Numbered from the stretch's first letter, positions 1-6,374 are shown. The stretch is 7,493 nt of DNA from Oscillospiraceae bacterium (GCA_900768675.1 CAAGDT010000010.1:1-7493), one strand, 5' to 3'. The notes: generated by a model not told the origin, from the letters alone. Translations and numbers: made by a program.

Positions 1-67
1 AATAGATTCCCTTATGAGCGGAATTGAAGAGATTTCCGCAAAAATTACAGGTGTTATGAAAAGCTGA
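1..67 (+). CDS. C-terminal tail of an upstream gene (partial, unidentified)
   Basis: Reading from base 2, an open frame gives about 21 codons ending IEEISAKITGVMKS and a TGA at 65-67. The start lies outside the window. Hydrophobic residues recur every three to four positions, as in an amphipathic or coiled-coil helix, so a signalling protein such as a chemotaxis receptor tail is possible, but this is a guess. An intrinsic terminator begins 12 nt after the stop, which supports this being the true end of a gene. The fragment is too short to assign a family. Confidence 0.5.
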   Translation, partial: IDSLMSGIEEISAKITGVMKS

Positions 68-78
68 TATATATTAGG

Positions 79-110
79 GGGCAGTATCCTGAGTACTGCC
101 CTTTATCTTT
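79..110 (+). terminator. Rho-independent terminator of the upstream gene
   Basis: A perfect 8-bp stem, GGGCAGTA (79-86) with TACTGCCC (94-101), encloses a 7-nt loop and is followed by a T-rich run (102-110). It starts 12 nt after the TGA at 65-67, so it should end the transcript entering from the left and isolate the operon that follows. Confidence 0.88.
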
Positions 111-233
111 CCTTTCAAACAAAATATGCAGGATTTTCCGAAAACTATTTCAAAATAAGCGGATTTTTTCTTGTTTTTGTGGATATACACCATTAAAATG
201 AATTAATATTATCAATATCTGTCATTTTTATTG

Positions 234-262
234 TTGACAAGCCTCTTTCATAGTGCTATAAT
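234..262 (+). promoter_or_regulatory. Sigma-A (sigma-70 type) promoter of the operon, extended -10
   Basis: The -35 box TTGACA (234-239) and -10 box TATAAT (257-262) both match consensus exactly, with an optimal 17-nt spacer. A TG dinucleotide at 254-255 makes an extended -10 element. The DNA upstream (about 165-233) is AT-rich and could act as an UP element. Transcription is expected to start near 268-270, leaving a leader of about 80 nt before the ATG at 350. No operator palindrome is evident over the boxes, so strong basal transcription is expected unless the leader controls it. Confidence 0.9.
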
Positions 263-281
263 ACAAATATAGAAACAAGGG

Positions 282-324
282 CGTTTCGGTCTTTCCGAAG
301 CGACTTTTTCGTTTTTTTATTTTT
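282..324 (+). promoter_or_regulatory. Leader hairpin with U tracts: possible attenuator or 5' stabiliser
   Basis: CGTTTCGG (282-289) pairs with CCGAAGCG (295-302) through eight base pairs including one U-G wobble, with a 5-nt loop. T runs follow at 305-309, 312-318 and 320-324. In form this is an intrinsic terminator placed between the promoter and the first gene, only about 13 nt from the expected transcript 5' end. It could attenuate the operon. It could also be a 5' hairpin protecting the RNA, with the U-rich stretch keeping the ribosome site unstructured. No known riboswitch or T-box was recognised in so short a leader. Confidence 0.55.
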
Positions 325-341
325 CTTGTAGGAAAAGAGAT

Positions 342-345
342 GGAG
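342..345 (+). promoter_or_regulatory. Ribosome binding site of the ATP-grasp gene
   Basis: GGAG at 342-345 lies 4 nt before the ATG at 350, a short but usable spacing. A second purine-rich stretch (330-339) sits 10 nt or more upstream and is better placed for an out-of-frame ATG at 340, so initiation here may be contested. Confidence 0.5.
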
Positions 346-349
346 TTTA

Positions 350-1690
350 ATGGAGCTTAAGCAATTTTCTAATACCCCGGTTGCAGATGCTGCTGCAATA
401 AACGAGCTGCTTGCACGTTACGGAGTAAAGTTCGGAATTTATAAAAACGGCACTTTTAAAGAACAGCTTTTCCCCTTTGACGCAATTCCAAGGGTTATTT
501 CCGCAAAGGATTTCGACTCAATGGAAAAGGGACTTGTGCAGAGGGTTGACGCTCTGAACCTGTTCTTAAAGGATATTTATTCCGAGGGTAAAATCATAAA
601 GGACGGCATAATTCCCGAGGATTTTGTGTATATCTCGAAGGGCTATCTTGCGCCCTGTGCAGGAGTAACCCCGCCCAAGGGCATTTACAGCCATATTTCC
701 GGAATAGACCTTGTGCAGGCGAAGGATGGGGAATGGTACATACTGGAGGATAACCTGAGAATCCCTTCCGGCGCAAGCTATCCGCTGATTGCAAGGGAGC
801 TTTGCCGTATGGCAAGCCCCGCCGCCTTTGAAAGCAACCGCATAACCGACAACAGGAACTATGCGGCGCTGCTGAGAAGCACTATGGATTATGTGAACTG
901 CGGAGGAATAAACGTAATCCTTACCCCGGGAAGATATAACGCCGCCTACTTTGAGCATAGCTACTTAGCGGAAAAAACGGGGGCTGTCCTTGTACAGAAT
1001 ACCGACCTTTTCGTTGAGGACAACATTCTCTATATGAAGGACTATCAGGGCGGAAAAACGAGAGTTGGCGCAGTTTACCGCCGTATTTCCGACGAATACC
1101 TTGACCCGATGACCTTCCTGCCCGAATCCCTTATCGGCGTACCACATATTGCCGACGCTTACAGGGCGGGAAATGTGGCGGTACTGAATGCACCCGGAAA
1201 CGGAGTAGCAGACGACAAGGGCATTTACTACTTTGTGCCAAAAATGATAAAGTACTATTTAGGCGAGGAGCCGATACTGAAAAACGCACCAACCTACCTG
1301 CCCTTCTACGAGCAGGACAGAAAATACGTTCTGGACAATCTGGAAAAGCTGGTTGTAAAGGACGTTTCCGAGGCGGGCGGCTACGGCGTTGTCTTCGGAC
1401 GGGATATGACCAAGGAACAGCTCTCAGACTGGCGTAAGCTCATAACCGAGCAGTCCCGCCGCTTTATAGCCCAGGAGGTAATCGACTTTATCGACCTGCC
1501 CATAATGGAAAAGGGAGAAACCGTTCTGAGAAAAGCGGATTTAAGAGCATTCGTGCTTTCGGGGGAGAAAACAAGAGTATGGGCAAGCGGACTTACCCGT
1601 TTTTCAAGGGTGGCAGATTCGTTCGTAGTAAATTCATCTCAAGGAGGAGGCTTTAAGGACACATGGGTACTATCACAAGACTTAGTATAA
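350..1690 (+). CDS. Circularly permuted ATP-grasp family protein (DUF404/DUF407, CP_ATPgrasp type)
   Basis: Predicted ATP-dependent carboxylate-amine ligase that would join a carboxylate and an amine through an acyl-phosphate, in the cytosol; the substrate is unknown. The 446 residues carry the blocks typical of this family in order: GIDLVQAKDGEWYILEDN (118-135) running into RIPSGASYPL (137-146), NAPGNGVADDKGIYYFVP (280-297) then IKYYLGEEPIL (300-310), the nucleotide-binding-type segment LVVKDVSEAGGYGVVFG (334-350), AQEVI near 374, ADLRAFVLSG (396-405) and the C-terminal NSSQGGGFKDTWVL (428-441). Length is close to the usual 450-500. A family position commonly PGGLTR reads ASGLTR here (412-417), a mild deviation. 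It is the first gene of a six-gene operon behind a strong promoter, and its last 28 nt overlap the alpha-E gene. The family pairing with alpha-E and transglutaminase-like partners is established; the chemistry in this organism is inference. Confidence 0.93.
   Translation: MELKQFSNTPVADAAAINELLARYGVKFGIYKNGTFKEQLFPFDAIPRVISAKDFDSMEKGLVQRVDALNLFLKDIYSEGKIIKDGIIPEDFVYISKGYLAPCAGVTPPKGIYSHISGIDLVQAKDGEWYILEDNLRIPSGASYPLIARELCRMASPAAFESNRITDNRNYAALLRSTMDYVNCGGINVILTPGRYNAAYFEHSYLAEKTGAVLVQNTDLFVEDNILYMKDYQGGKTRVGAVYRRISDEYLDPMTFLPESLIGVPHIADAYRAGNVAVLNAPGNGVADDKGIYYFVPKMIKYYLGEEPILKNAPTYLPFYEQDRKYVLDNLEKLVVKDVSEAGGYGVVFGRDMTKEQLSDWRKLITEQSRRFIAQEVIDFIDLPIMEKGETVLRKADLRAFVLSGEKTRVWASGLTRFSRVADSFVVNSSQGGGFKDTWVLSQDLV
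1641..1659 (+). promoter_or_regulatory. Ribosome binding site of the alpha-E gene, inside the ATP-grasp CDS
   Basis: AAGGAGGAGG (1641-1650), followed by AAGGA (1655-1659), precedes the ATG at 1663. The purine run is also the codons for the QGGG of the upstream protein's conserved C-terminal motif. The spacing from the strong GGAGG copy (12 nt) is long, so the nearer AAGGA (3 nt) or translational coupling may contribute. Confidence 0.65.
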
Positions 1691-2376
1691 ACAATCTTTT
1701 CTGGCTGGGCAGGTACGTTGAGCGGGTTTTCACTACCCTTAACAGCTTTTTCAGATATGTGGACAGCTTTATCGAGGGAGGACAGGCAGCCTATGAGAAA
1801 TACCTGTCTGACATAAACATTCCCGATATTTACAAAAGCTCCGAGGACTTTTTCGACAGGTACGTTTTCGATAAATCCGACGAAAACTCAATAATCTCAA
1901 ATCTTGACCGTGCTCTCGGAAACGGCATTGTGCTCCGTGACGAGATAAAAACCCCTTCCCTTTCCTATTTGCAGCTTGCTATGGACAGGTTCAAGGCATG
2001 CAAGGGCACAAAAAAGATACGCTATGATATGCTGCCTGTCCGTGACGCACTGTATGCCTTCTGGGGCAGTATCGACAACAATATGACCAACCTTGACGCC
2101 CTTCGGATAATACATCTTGGCAAGTCGGTTGAACGAGTTGATATGTATCTGCGGCTGGGCTACCCGGAGGAGGATACCTTTGCTCAGCTTGACAACCTTA
2201 TAAAGCACGTTTCAAGGCGATTTGTTTCAGACGCGGCTATTATCAACGCCACCAGCCTTGAAGTGCTGAAGCATGCGGCGGAGAGTCGGATTAATCTTAA
2301 GGCTAACCGGGGCATACTTCTGGAAAACATAGAAAATCTTGTAGAGGTGAATTTGCTTGAAGCGGCTGCGGTTTGA
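1663..2376 (+). CDS. Alpha-E domain protein (DUF403), short form
   Basis: All-helical alpha-E protein, the usual partner of circularly permuted ATP-grasp ligases; its biochemical role is not established. The N-terminus carries the family signature SINNLFWLGRYVER (8-21). A middle block, DENSIISNLDRALGNGIVLRDEI (73-95), matches the conserved segment before the central helices, and the second signature RIIHLGKSVERVDMYLRLG (148-166) repeats the GR/GK-x-x-ER pattern. At 237 residues it is clearly shorter than the roughly 300 typical of the family, with the loss in the middle and C-terminal part. The ATG start is chosen because the signature lies right behind it and a purine-rich site precedes it. 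It overlaps the ATP-grasp gene by 28 nt and the next gene by 20 nt, suggesting coupled translation and perhaps a complex. Confidence 0.88.
   Translation: MGTITRLSINNLFWLGRYVERVFTTLNSFFRYVDSFIEGGQAAYEKYLSDINIPDIYKSSEDFFDRYVFDKSDENSIISNLDRALGNGIVLRDEIKTPSLSYLQLAMDRFKACKGTKKIRYDMLPVRDALYAFWGSIDNNMTNLDALRIIHLGKSVERVDMYLRLGYPEEDTFAQLDNLIKHVSRRFVSDAAIINATSLEVLKHAAESRINLKANRGILLENIENLVEVNLLEAAAV
2342..2350 (+). promoter_or_regulatory. Ribosome binding site that sets a TTG start
   Basis: TAGAGGTGA (2342-2350) contains GAGGTGA, a strong match to the anti-Shine-Dalgarno, 6 nt before TTG at 2357. It lies within the end of the alpha-E gene. There is no well-placed ATG near the beginning of the next frame, so this site supports TTG initiation. 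Confidence 0.7.
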
Positions 2377-3133
2377 ATATAATACAAGACTTGATTTTTC
2401 CGACTCTATAAAGGGGCATAGCTTTACTCTGCGCTGTACTCCCTTTTCCGACGGGCGGCAGACCATATCCGAAGCCTCCTGCGAAATACTGCCGGCGGCA
2501 GGCAAAATCTGGCACAGCCGTGACAGCTTCGGCAATATGCTTGTCTGCGGAAGAATGGAGGAGCCACACTCCGAGTTTTCCTTCAGAGTAAGCGGGGAAG
2601 CCCATATTATAAATTCCTGCGAGGCAGTAGGCGAGGCGGCGCCCTTCTACAGCTTCCATACTCCCCTTACTGCACCAAAAGAAAAAATACTCTCCTTTTA
2701 CGAGGAGCATAAGCCTGCGGAAACGAGCCTTCTTTCCCGTGCGGTTTCCCTGTCCGAAAGCCTTTTCGCCGCTATGACCTATCAGAAGGGCGTAACAGCA
2801 ACAGACACCACGGCAGAGCAGGCTATGGAGCTTGGAAGCGGGGTTTGTCAGGACTACGCCCATATACTTCTGTCCCTTTTGCGGATTGAGAGAATACCCT
2901 GCCGCTATGTTTCGGGGCTTGCTTTCGAGTCGGGAGAAACCCACGCATGGGTTGAGGTTTTTGAAAAGGGCGTATGGACGGGAATAGACCCTACCCATAA
3001 CCGACTTATCGGCGACCACTATATAAAGCTCTGTCACGGTCGGGATTACAGCGACTGCCCCATAGAAAGGGGCATTTATTCAGGCGGGGCTACAAGCGTT
3101 ATGACCGTCCTGTCCCGTATGACAGAAATATGA
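2357..3133 (+). CDS. Transglutaminase-like cysteine peptidase/transferase family protein
   Basis: Predicted papain-fold enzyme that cleaves or transfers amide bonds; substrate unknown, no signal peptide seen, so likely cytosolic. Residues 1-85 resemble the bacterial transglutaminase-like N-terminal domain (an early RFEYNTRLDFSDS, then DSFGNMLVCGRMEEPH at 56-71). The catalytic domain has GSGVCQDYAH (160-169; Cys164), GETHAWVEVF (193-202; His196) and GIDPTHN (209-215; Asp211), the full Cys-His-Asp triad. At 258 residues it is a little shorter than the usual 270-300. The start is TTG, supported by the site at 2342-2350 and by the early RFEY block. It overlaps the alpha-E gene by 20 nt. In characterised neighbourhoods this enzyme accompanies permuted ATP-grasp ligases and is proposed to process their amide product; that role is inferred here. 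Confidence 0.92.
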   Translation: MKRLRFEYNTRLDFSDSIKGHSFTLRCTPFSDGRQTISEASCEILPAAGKIWHSRDSFGNMLVCGRMEEPHSEFSFRVSGEAHIINSCEAVGEAAPFYSFHTPLTAPKEKILSFYEEHKPAETSLLSRAVSLSESLFAAMTYQKGVTATDTTAEQAMELGSGVCQDYAHILLSLLRIERIPCRYVSGLAFESGETHAWVEVFEKGVWTGIDPTHNRLIGDHYIKLCHGRDYSDCPIERGIYSGGATSVMTVLSRMTEI

Positions 3134-3149
3134 AAGGAATATTTTTGAA

Positions 3150-4094
3150 ATGACTACCGTTATAGCAAGCGCAGGTCTTGCAGTAAACGAAAGAATAGAA
3201 ATCCGCCGCAACAGGCTTGTGGGCAAGAGCAAGGACAAGCCCACGGGAAAGCGGGTGTGCATTGTTACAGGCACCCACGGCGACGAGCTTGAGGGGCAGT
3301 ACGTCTGCGCCGAGGCAGCAAGAATACTTACGGAAAATCTGTCCCTGCTGAACGGAATTGTGGACATTTACCCCGCCTTAAACCCTCTGGGCATTGACAG
3401 CATAACAAGGGGAATACCCCTTTTCGACCTGGATATGAACAGGATTTTTCCCGGTACAGCCGAGGGCACAATGGCGGAATGTCTTGCCGCCGATATAATT
3501 TCGGACATAAGCGGGGCGGATATTTGTATTGACATTCACTCCAGCAATATCTACCTTAAGGAAATCCCGCAGATAAGAATAAACGAGGTAAGCGCAGATG
3601 AGCTTGTACCCTACGCAAAAATGCTGAACTGCGACTTTATATGGGTACACAGCGCCGCTACCGTACTTGAAAGCACCCTTGCATACAGCCTTAACTCCAC
3701 GGGAACAAAAACCCTTGTAGTGGAAATGGGAGTTGGTATGCGAATTACAAAGGAATACTGCCGCCAGCTTATTGCGGGCATTTTCAATCTGCTTAAAAAT
3801 ATGGGAATGTGGCTTGGAGAAACGGAAGAAGTCCGTGAGCCAATTATTTCGGGAGAACGGAAGGTTGACTTTGTGAACAGCGGCGCAGACGGCATTTTTG
3901 TGCCATGTGTGGAGCACTGGGTTGACATTGAAAAGGGCGAGCATATCGGGGACGTTATCGACCCTGTTACAGGCAAAACCGCCGAACGGGTAACTGCGCC
4001 CTGCAACGGAAAAATATTTACCCTACGGGAATTTCCTATTGTTTACGGCGGCTCTCTTATAGCAAGAATACTGGGAGGTGAGGAAAATGCATAA
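3150..4094 (+). CDS. Succinylglutamate desuccinylase/aspartoacylase-like zinc hydrolase (M14-like), active-site intact
   Basis: Predicted zinc amidohydrolase of the AstE/AspA branch of the M14 carboxypeptidase fold, which removes acyl groups from amino acids or cleaves small amides; substrate unknown. The catalytic residues are all visible: GTHGDELEG (41-49) supplies His43 and Glu46, DLDMNRIFPG (93-102) supplies Arg98, CIDIHSSN (126-133) supplies His130, and LVVEMG (189-194) supplies the general base Glu192. The C-terminal part (about 235-309), with VTAPCNGKIF at 281-290, looks like the beta-barrel (lipoyl/biotinyl-like) domain seen in many such proteins. Length (314) is normal. It starts 16 nt after the transglutaminase-like gene with AAAGGAA (3133-3139) 10 nt upstream of the ATG, and overlaps its degenerate paralogue downstream by 8 nt. 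Confidence 0.92.
   Translation: MTTVIASAGLAVNERIEIRRNRLVGKSKDKPTGKRVCIVTGTHGDELEGQYVCAEAARILTENLSLLNGIVDIYPALNPLGIDSITRGIPLFDLDMNRIFPGTAEGTMAECLAADIISDISGADICIDIHSSNIYLKEIPQIRINEVSADELVPYAKMLNCDFIWVHSAATVLESTLAYSLNSTGTKTLVVEMGVGMRITKEYCRQLIAGIFNLLKNMGMWLGETEEVREPIISGERKVDFVNSGADGIFVPCVEHWVDIEKGEHIGDVIDPVTGKTAERVTAPCNGKIFTLREFPIVYGGSLIARILGGEENA
4074..4083 (+). promoter_or_regulatory. Strong ribosome binding site that favours the ATG at 4087
   Basis: GGAGGTGAGG is a near-perfect Shine-Dalgarno, with GGAGGTGA ending 5 nt before ATG 4087. An in-frame GTG at 4078 lies inside this site and so is unlikely to be the start. Confidence 0.8.
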
Positions 4095-5013
4095 GCAGGT
4101 GCTTTATTCTATCCAATCCCCCTACCGCCAGCCCATGGACGTTATCGGCTTTCGCTTCGGAACGGGCGAGAAGGCGCTTTGCGTTGTGGGCGCTATGCGT
4201 GGCAACGAGGTGCAACAGATGTACGTCTGCGCTCAGCTTGTAAGCCGCCTTAAGGAGCTTGAGCGGGAGGGCTGTATCTGCAGCGGAAAGGAAATAATGA
4301 TAATTCCCTGTGTGAATTATTACTCAATGAATATCGGAAAGCGTTTCTGGACAATGGACAATACCGATATTAACAGAATGTTCCCCGGCTACGACCTTGG
4401 AGAAACAACCCAGCGTATAGCTGACGGGGTTTTCAAGGAGATTCAGGGATACACCTACGGCGTACAGCTTGCAAGCTTTTATCAGCAGGGCGACTTCCTG
4501 CCCCATGTAAAGCTTATGGAAACGGGCTTTACCGACCATGAGATTATGAGGGATTTCGGGCTTCCCTACGCCTTCGTAAGAACGCCCCGACCCTACGATA
4601 CAACCACCCTTAACTACAACTGGCAGATTTGGGAAACAAGAGCCTTTTCCCTTTACACGAATGCAACCGACAACATTGACGAAAGCTCCGCAAAGGCGGC
4701 GGTTGACGCAATTATCCGCTTCATGGTGCGCCGGGGGATAATAAAAACACGGGTAAGCAGCGGATATGTTACGGAAATTATAAACGAAAACCGGCTTTTA
4801 CAGATTCATTCCCCCGTTTCGGGAATATGCAAGAGCTACGTTCAGACAGGGGACGAGCTGAGAAGCGGCGACCTGCTCTGCGAGATAACCGACCCGCTGG
4901 AGGGAGAGGTAATTTCAAAAATTTTCGCCCCCGTAAGCGGAACTGTCTTTTTCAGATACAACCGACCCCTTGAATTTGAAAAAAGCGTTCTGTTCAAGAT
5001 AATCCGCCTATGA
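4087..5013 (+). CDS. Degenerate succinylglutamate desuccinylase/aspartoacylase-like paralogue (probable pseudoenzyme)
   Basis: Paralogue of the preceding zinc hydrolase, 308 residues from ATG 4087. The fold is recognisable: ALCVVGAMRGNEVQQ (30-44) matches the GTHGDE block, DNTDINRMFPG (91-101) matches DLDMNRIFPG, and the C-terminal barrel-like domain is kept (about 225-308, with HSPVSGICKS and APVSGTVFF). The catalytic centre is broken: the first zinc His is Arg38, the third-ligand position is Ala129 in GVQLASFY where the partner has DIHSS, and the general-base Glu is Tyr190. Glu41 and Arg97 remain. Zinc hydrolysis therefore looks impossible, while the frame is long, undamaged and well initiated, so it is not a decaying pseudogene. 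It overlaps the active paralogue by 8 nt and the next gene by 4 nt (ATGA). A heteromer with, or allosteric control of, the active enzyme is inferred. A changed ligand-binding role is the alternative. Confidence 0.87.
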   Translation: MHKQVLYSIQSPYRQPMDVIGFRFGTGEKALCVVGAMRGNEVQQMYVCAQLVSRLKELEREGCICSGKEIMIIPCVNYYSMNIGKRFWTMDNTDINRMFPGYDLGETTQRIADGVFKEIQGYTYGVQLASFYQQGDFLPHVKLMETGFTDHEIMRDFGLPYAFVRTPRPYDTTTLNYNWQIWETRAFSLYTNATDNIDESSAKAAVDAIIRFMVRRGIIKTRVSSGYVTEIINENRLLQIHSPVSGICKSYVQTGDELRSGDLLCEITDPLEGEVISKIFAPVSGTVFFRYNRPLEFEKSVLFKIIRL

Positions 5014-6284
5014 AAGCCTTTAAGGATATTACCTTCCCTCCCATAGGAAACCGCATACTGAAATCTGCGGCGGGAGTTCTGCTATGCTCTCTTGTTTACT
5101 TTTTAAGGGGCAGGAGCGGTATCCCCTTTTACTCGATGCTTGCCGTACTCTGGTGCATACAGCCTTATCGGGAGGGAACGCTTAAAATGGCGTTCCAGCG
5201 TACTGTCGGCACTCTTATCGGCGCTCTTTTCGGGCTTATTACAATAATTCTCGAAATATACGTCCTGCCCGTATACGATACCTTTGCAGGATACTTTATA
5301 ATCGCCCTTATGATAATCCCCGTAATTTACACAACGGTAGTGCTTGACAAGAGGAACGCAAGCTACTTTTCCTGCGTTGTTTTCCTGTCTGTTACGGTGA
5401 TACACATGGGCGACAGCAACCCCTTTCTTTTTGTGCTGAACAGGACACTTGACACCTTTATCGGCATAGCTGCGGGAATTGCGGTGAACTGCGCCCGACT
5501 TCCCCGCAGGCGGGGGCGGAATGTGCTTTTTACCGCAGAGCTTGACGATATGCTTTCCCCCGTAAACGAGCGGCTTACCCCTTACGCAAAGGTGGAAATG
5601 AACCGTATGCTGTCCGACGGGGCGAATTTTACCCTGTCCACAATGCGTACTCCCGGAGCGCTTATGGATATAATCGGGGAGGTAAAGCTTAAGCTGCCGG
5701 TTATTGTAATGAACGGGGCGGCGCTTTACGATATAAACGAAAACAGCTACAAAATGGCGTATGTAATTTCAGCAGATACCTGCACAGAGGTGCATAAAGC
5801 GGTACAAGAGCGGGGAATGAATATGTTCACAAATGCCCTTTGCGACGATAATCTTGTGATTTACTACGACCTGCTTAAAAACGAGGCGGAAAAGGCGATT
5901 TTCTCCTCTCTCAGAAAATCCCCTTACAGAAGCTATGTTAACCGCGCTCCCTCCCCGCAGGACAGGGCGATTTATCTTATGATTGTGGACGAAAACGACA
6001 GGATAAGCGGGCTTTACGGTGAGCTTACTGAGCGTTTCGGCGACAAGCTTAAAATAATAACCTACCCCTCAACCGACTATCCCGGCTACAGCTACATAAA
6101 GATATACAACAAGAACAGCGGCAGAGAAAATCTGCTGAAATATATCTGTAAGGAGAACGGGATAGAGAAGTCGGTGACCCTCTGCGGGGATAACAGGAGC
6201 ATAAACAGGATTGCAAGGGAGCTTAAACGGCAGTACGAGCCGCTAATAATTCCCAGATTTTTACAGAAGACGAAACGACAATGA
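5010..6284 (+). CDS. FUSC/aromatic-acid-exporter-like membrane domain fused to a degenerate Cof-type HAD domain
   Basis: Two-part protein of 424 residues. Residues 1-162 hold about six hydrophobic helices (near 19-33, 39-51, 65-86, 92-113, 117-132, 138-160), with two FUSC-type repeats, FQRTVGTLIGALFG (62-75) and LNRTLDTFIGIAAG (143-156). The basic stretch RLPRRRGR (163-170) suggests the rest is cytosolic. Residues 171-424 match a Cof/Hydrolase_3 HAD phosphatase in length and layout, but its motifs are eroded: motif I DxDGT reads ELDDM (177-181), motif II keeps a Thr in STMR (210-213), MNGA (234-237) matches the NGA block, the motif III Lys is not evident near NSGREN (369-374), and motif IV reads GDNRSIN (393-399) instead of GDxxND. 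The domain probably senses or binds rather than dephosphorylates. The start overlaps the preceding stop as ATGA with little ribosome site, implying coupled translation. Transport of the pathway product is inferred from the FUSC family. Confidence 0.85.
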   Translation: MKAFKDITFPPIGNRILKSAAGVLLCSLVYFLRGRSGIPFYSMLAVLWCIQPYREGTLKMAFQRTVGTLIGALFGLITIILEIYVLPVYDTFAGYFIIALMIIPVIYTTVVLDKRNASYFSCVVFLSVTVIHMGDSNPFLFVLNRTLDTFIGIAAGIAVNCARLPRRRGRNVLFTAELDDMLSPVNERLTPYAKVEMNRMLSDGANFTLSTMRTPGALMDIIGEVKLKLPVIVMNGAALYDINENSYKMAYVISADTCTEVHKAVQERGMNMFTNALCDDNLVIYYDLLKNEAEKAIFSSLRKSPYRSYVNRAPSPQDRAIYLMIVDENDRISGLYGELTERFGDKLKIITYPSTDYPGYSYIKIYNKNSGRENLLKYICKENGIEKSVTLCGDNRSINRIARELKRQYEPLIIPRFLQKTKRQ

Positions 6285-6344
6285 CAGCAAAACCGACACT
6301 AAGATCAATGAATATTGAATAAAATCACTTTTCCAAAACAAGCC

Positions 6345-6374
6345 AAAACCGCCCGATTATCTCAGGCGGTTTTT
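6345..6374. terminator. Bidirectional intrinsic terminator between converging genes
   Basis: AAAACCGCC (6345-6353) pairs perfectly with GGCGGTTTT (6365-6373) around an 11-nt loop. The plus strand ends in a T run (6370-6374), and the minus strand reads GGCGGTTTT at the same place, so the hairpin can end both the operon (stop at 6284) and the converging permease gene (stop at 6387). The 102 nt between the two stops otherwise hold only a small inverted repeat (TCAAT/ATTGA, 6305-6318). Confidence 0.85.

Larger units (their letters stand above)
68..349. other. Intergenic region upstream of the operon
   Basis: This 282-nt AT-rich stretch holds the upstream terminator, the operon promoter and the leader hairpin listed separately. 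Between 111 and 233 no gene, RNA or clear repeat was recognised. An out-of-frame mini-ORF (ATG 340, seven codons including the stop at 358-360) begins at its end. Confidence 0.6.

Noticed and set aside
137..169. TCCG/CGGA inverted repeat followed by six T, possible second terminator or small RNA end
   Set aside because: The outer stem is only 4 bp, with a large AT-rich interior that can form just a weak 4-bp inner stem; too unstable to call.
2303..3037. Long minus-strand frame opposite the transglutaminase-like gene
   Set aside because: The plus strand has a complete catalytic triad and operon context; the antisense frame shows no recognisable motif.
4078..4086. GTG start three codons upstream for the degenerate hydrolase paralogue
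   Set aside because: The GTG is part of the Shine-Dalgarno sequence serving the ATG at 4087.
4087..5013. Reading the second hydrolase paralogue as a decaying pseudogene
   Set aside because: The frame is full length and undamaged, has a strong ribosome site and retains conserved fold motifs, so it looks like a maintained pseudoenzyme.
6305..6318. TCAAT/ATTGA inverted repeat
   Set aside because: A 5-bp AT-rich stem with a 4-nt loop; likely chance, and no binding-site family recognised.
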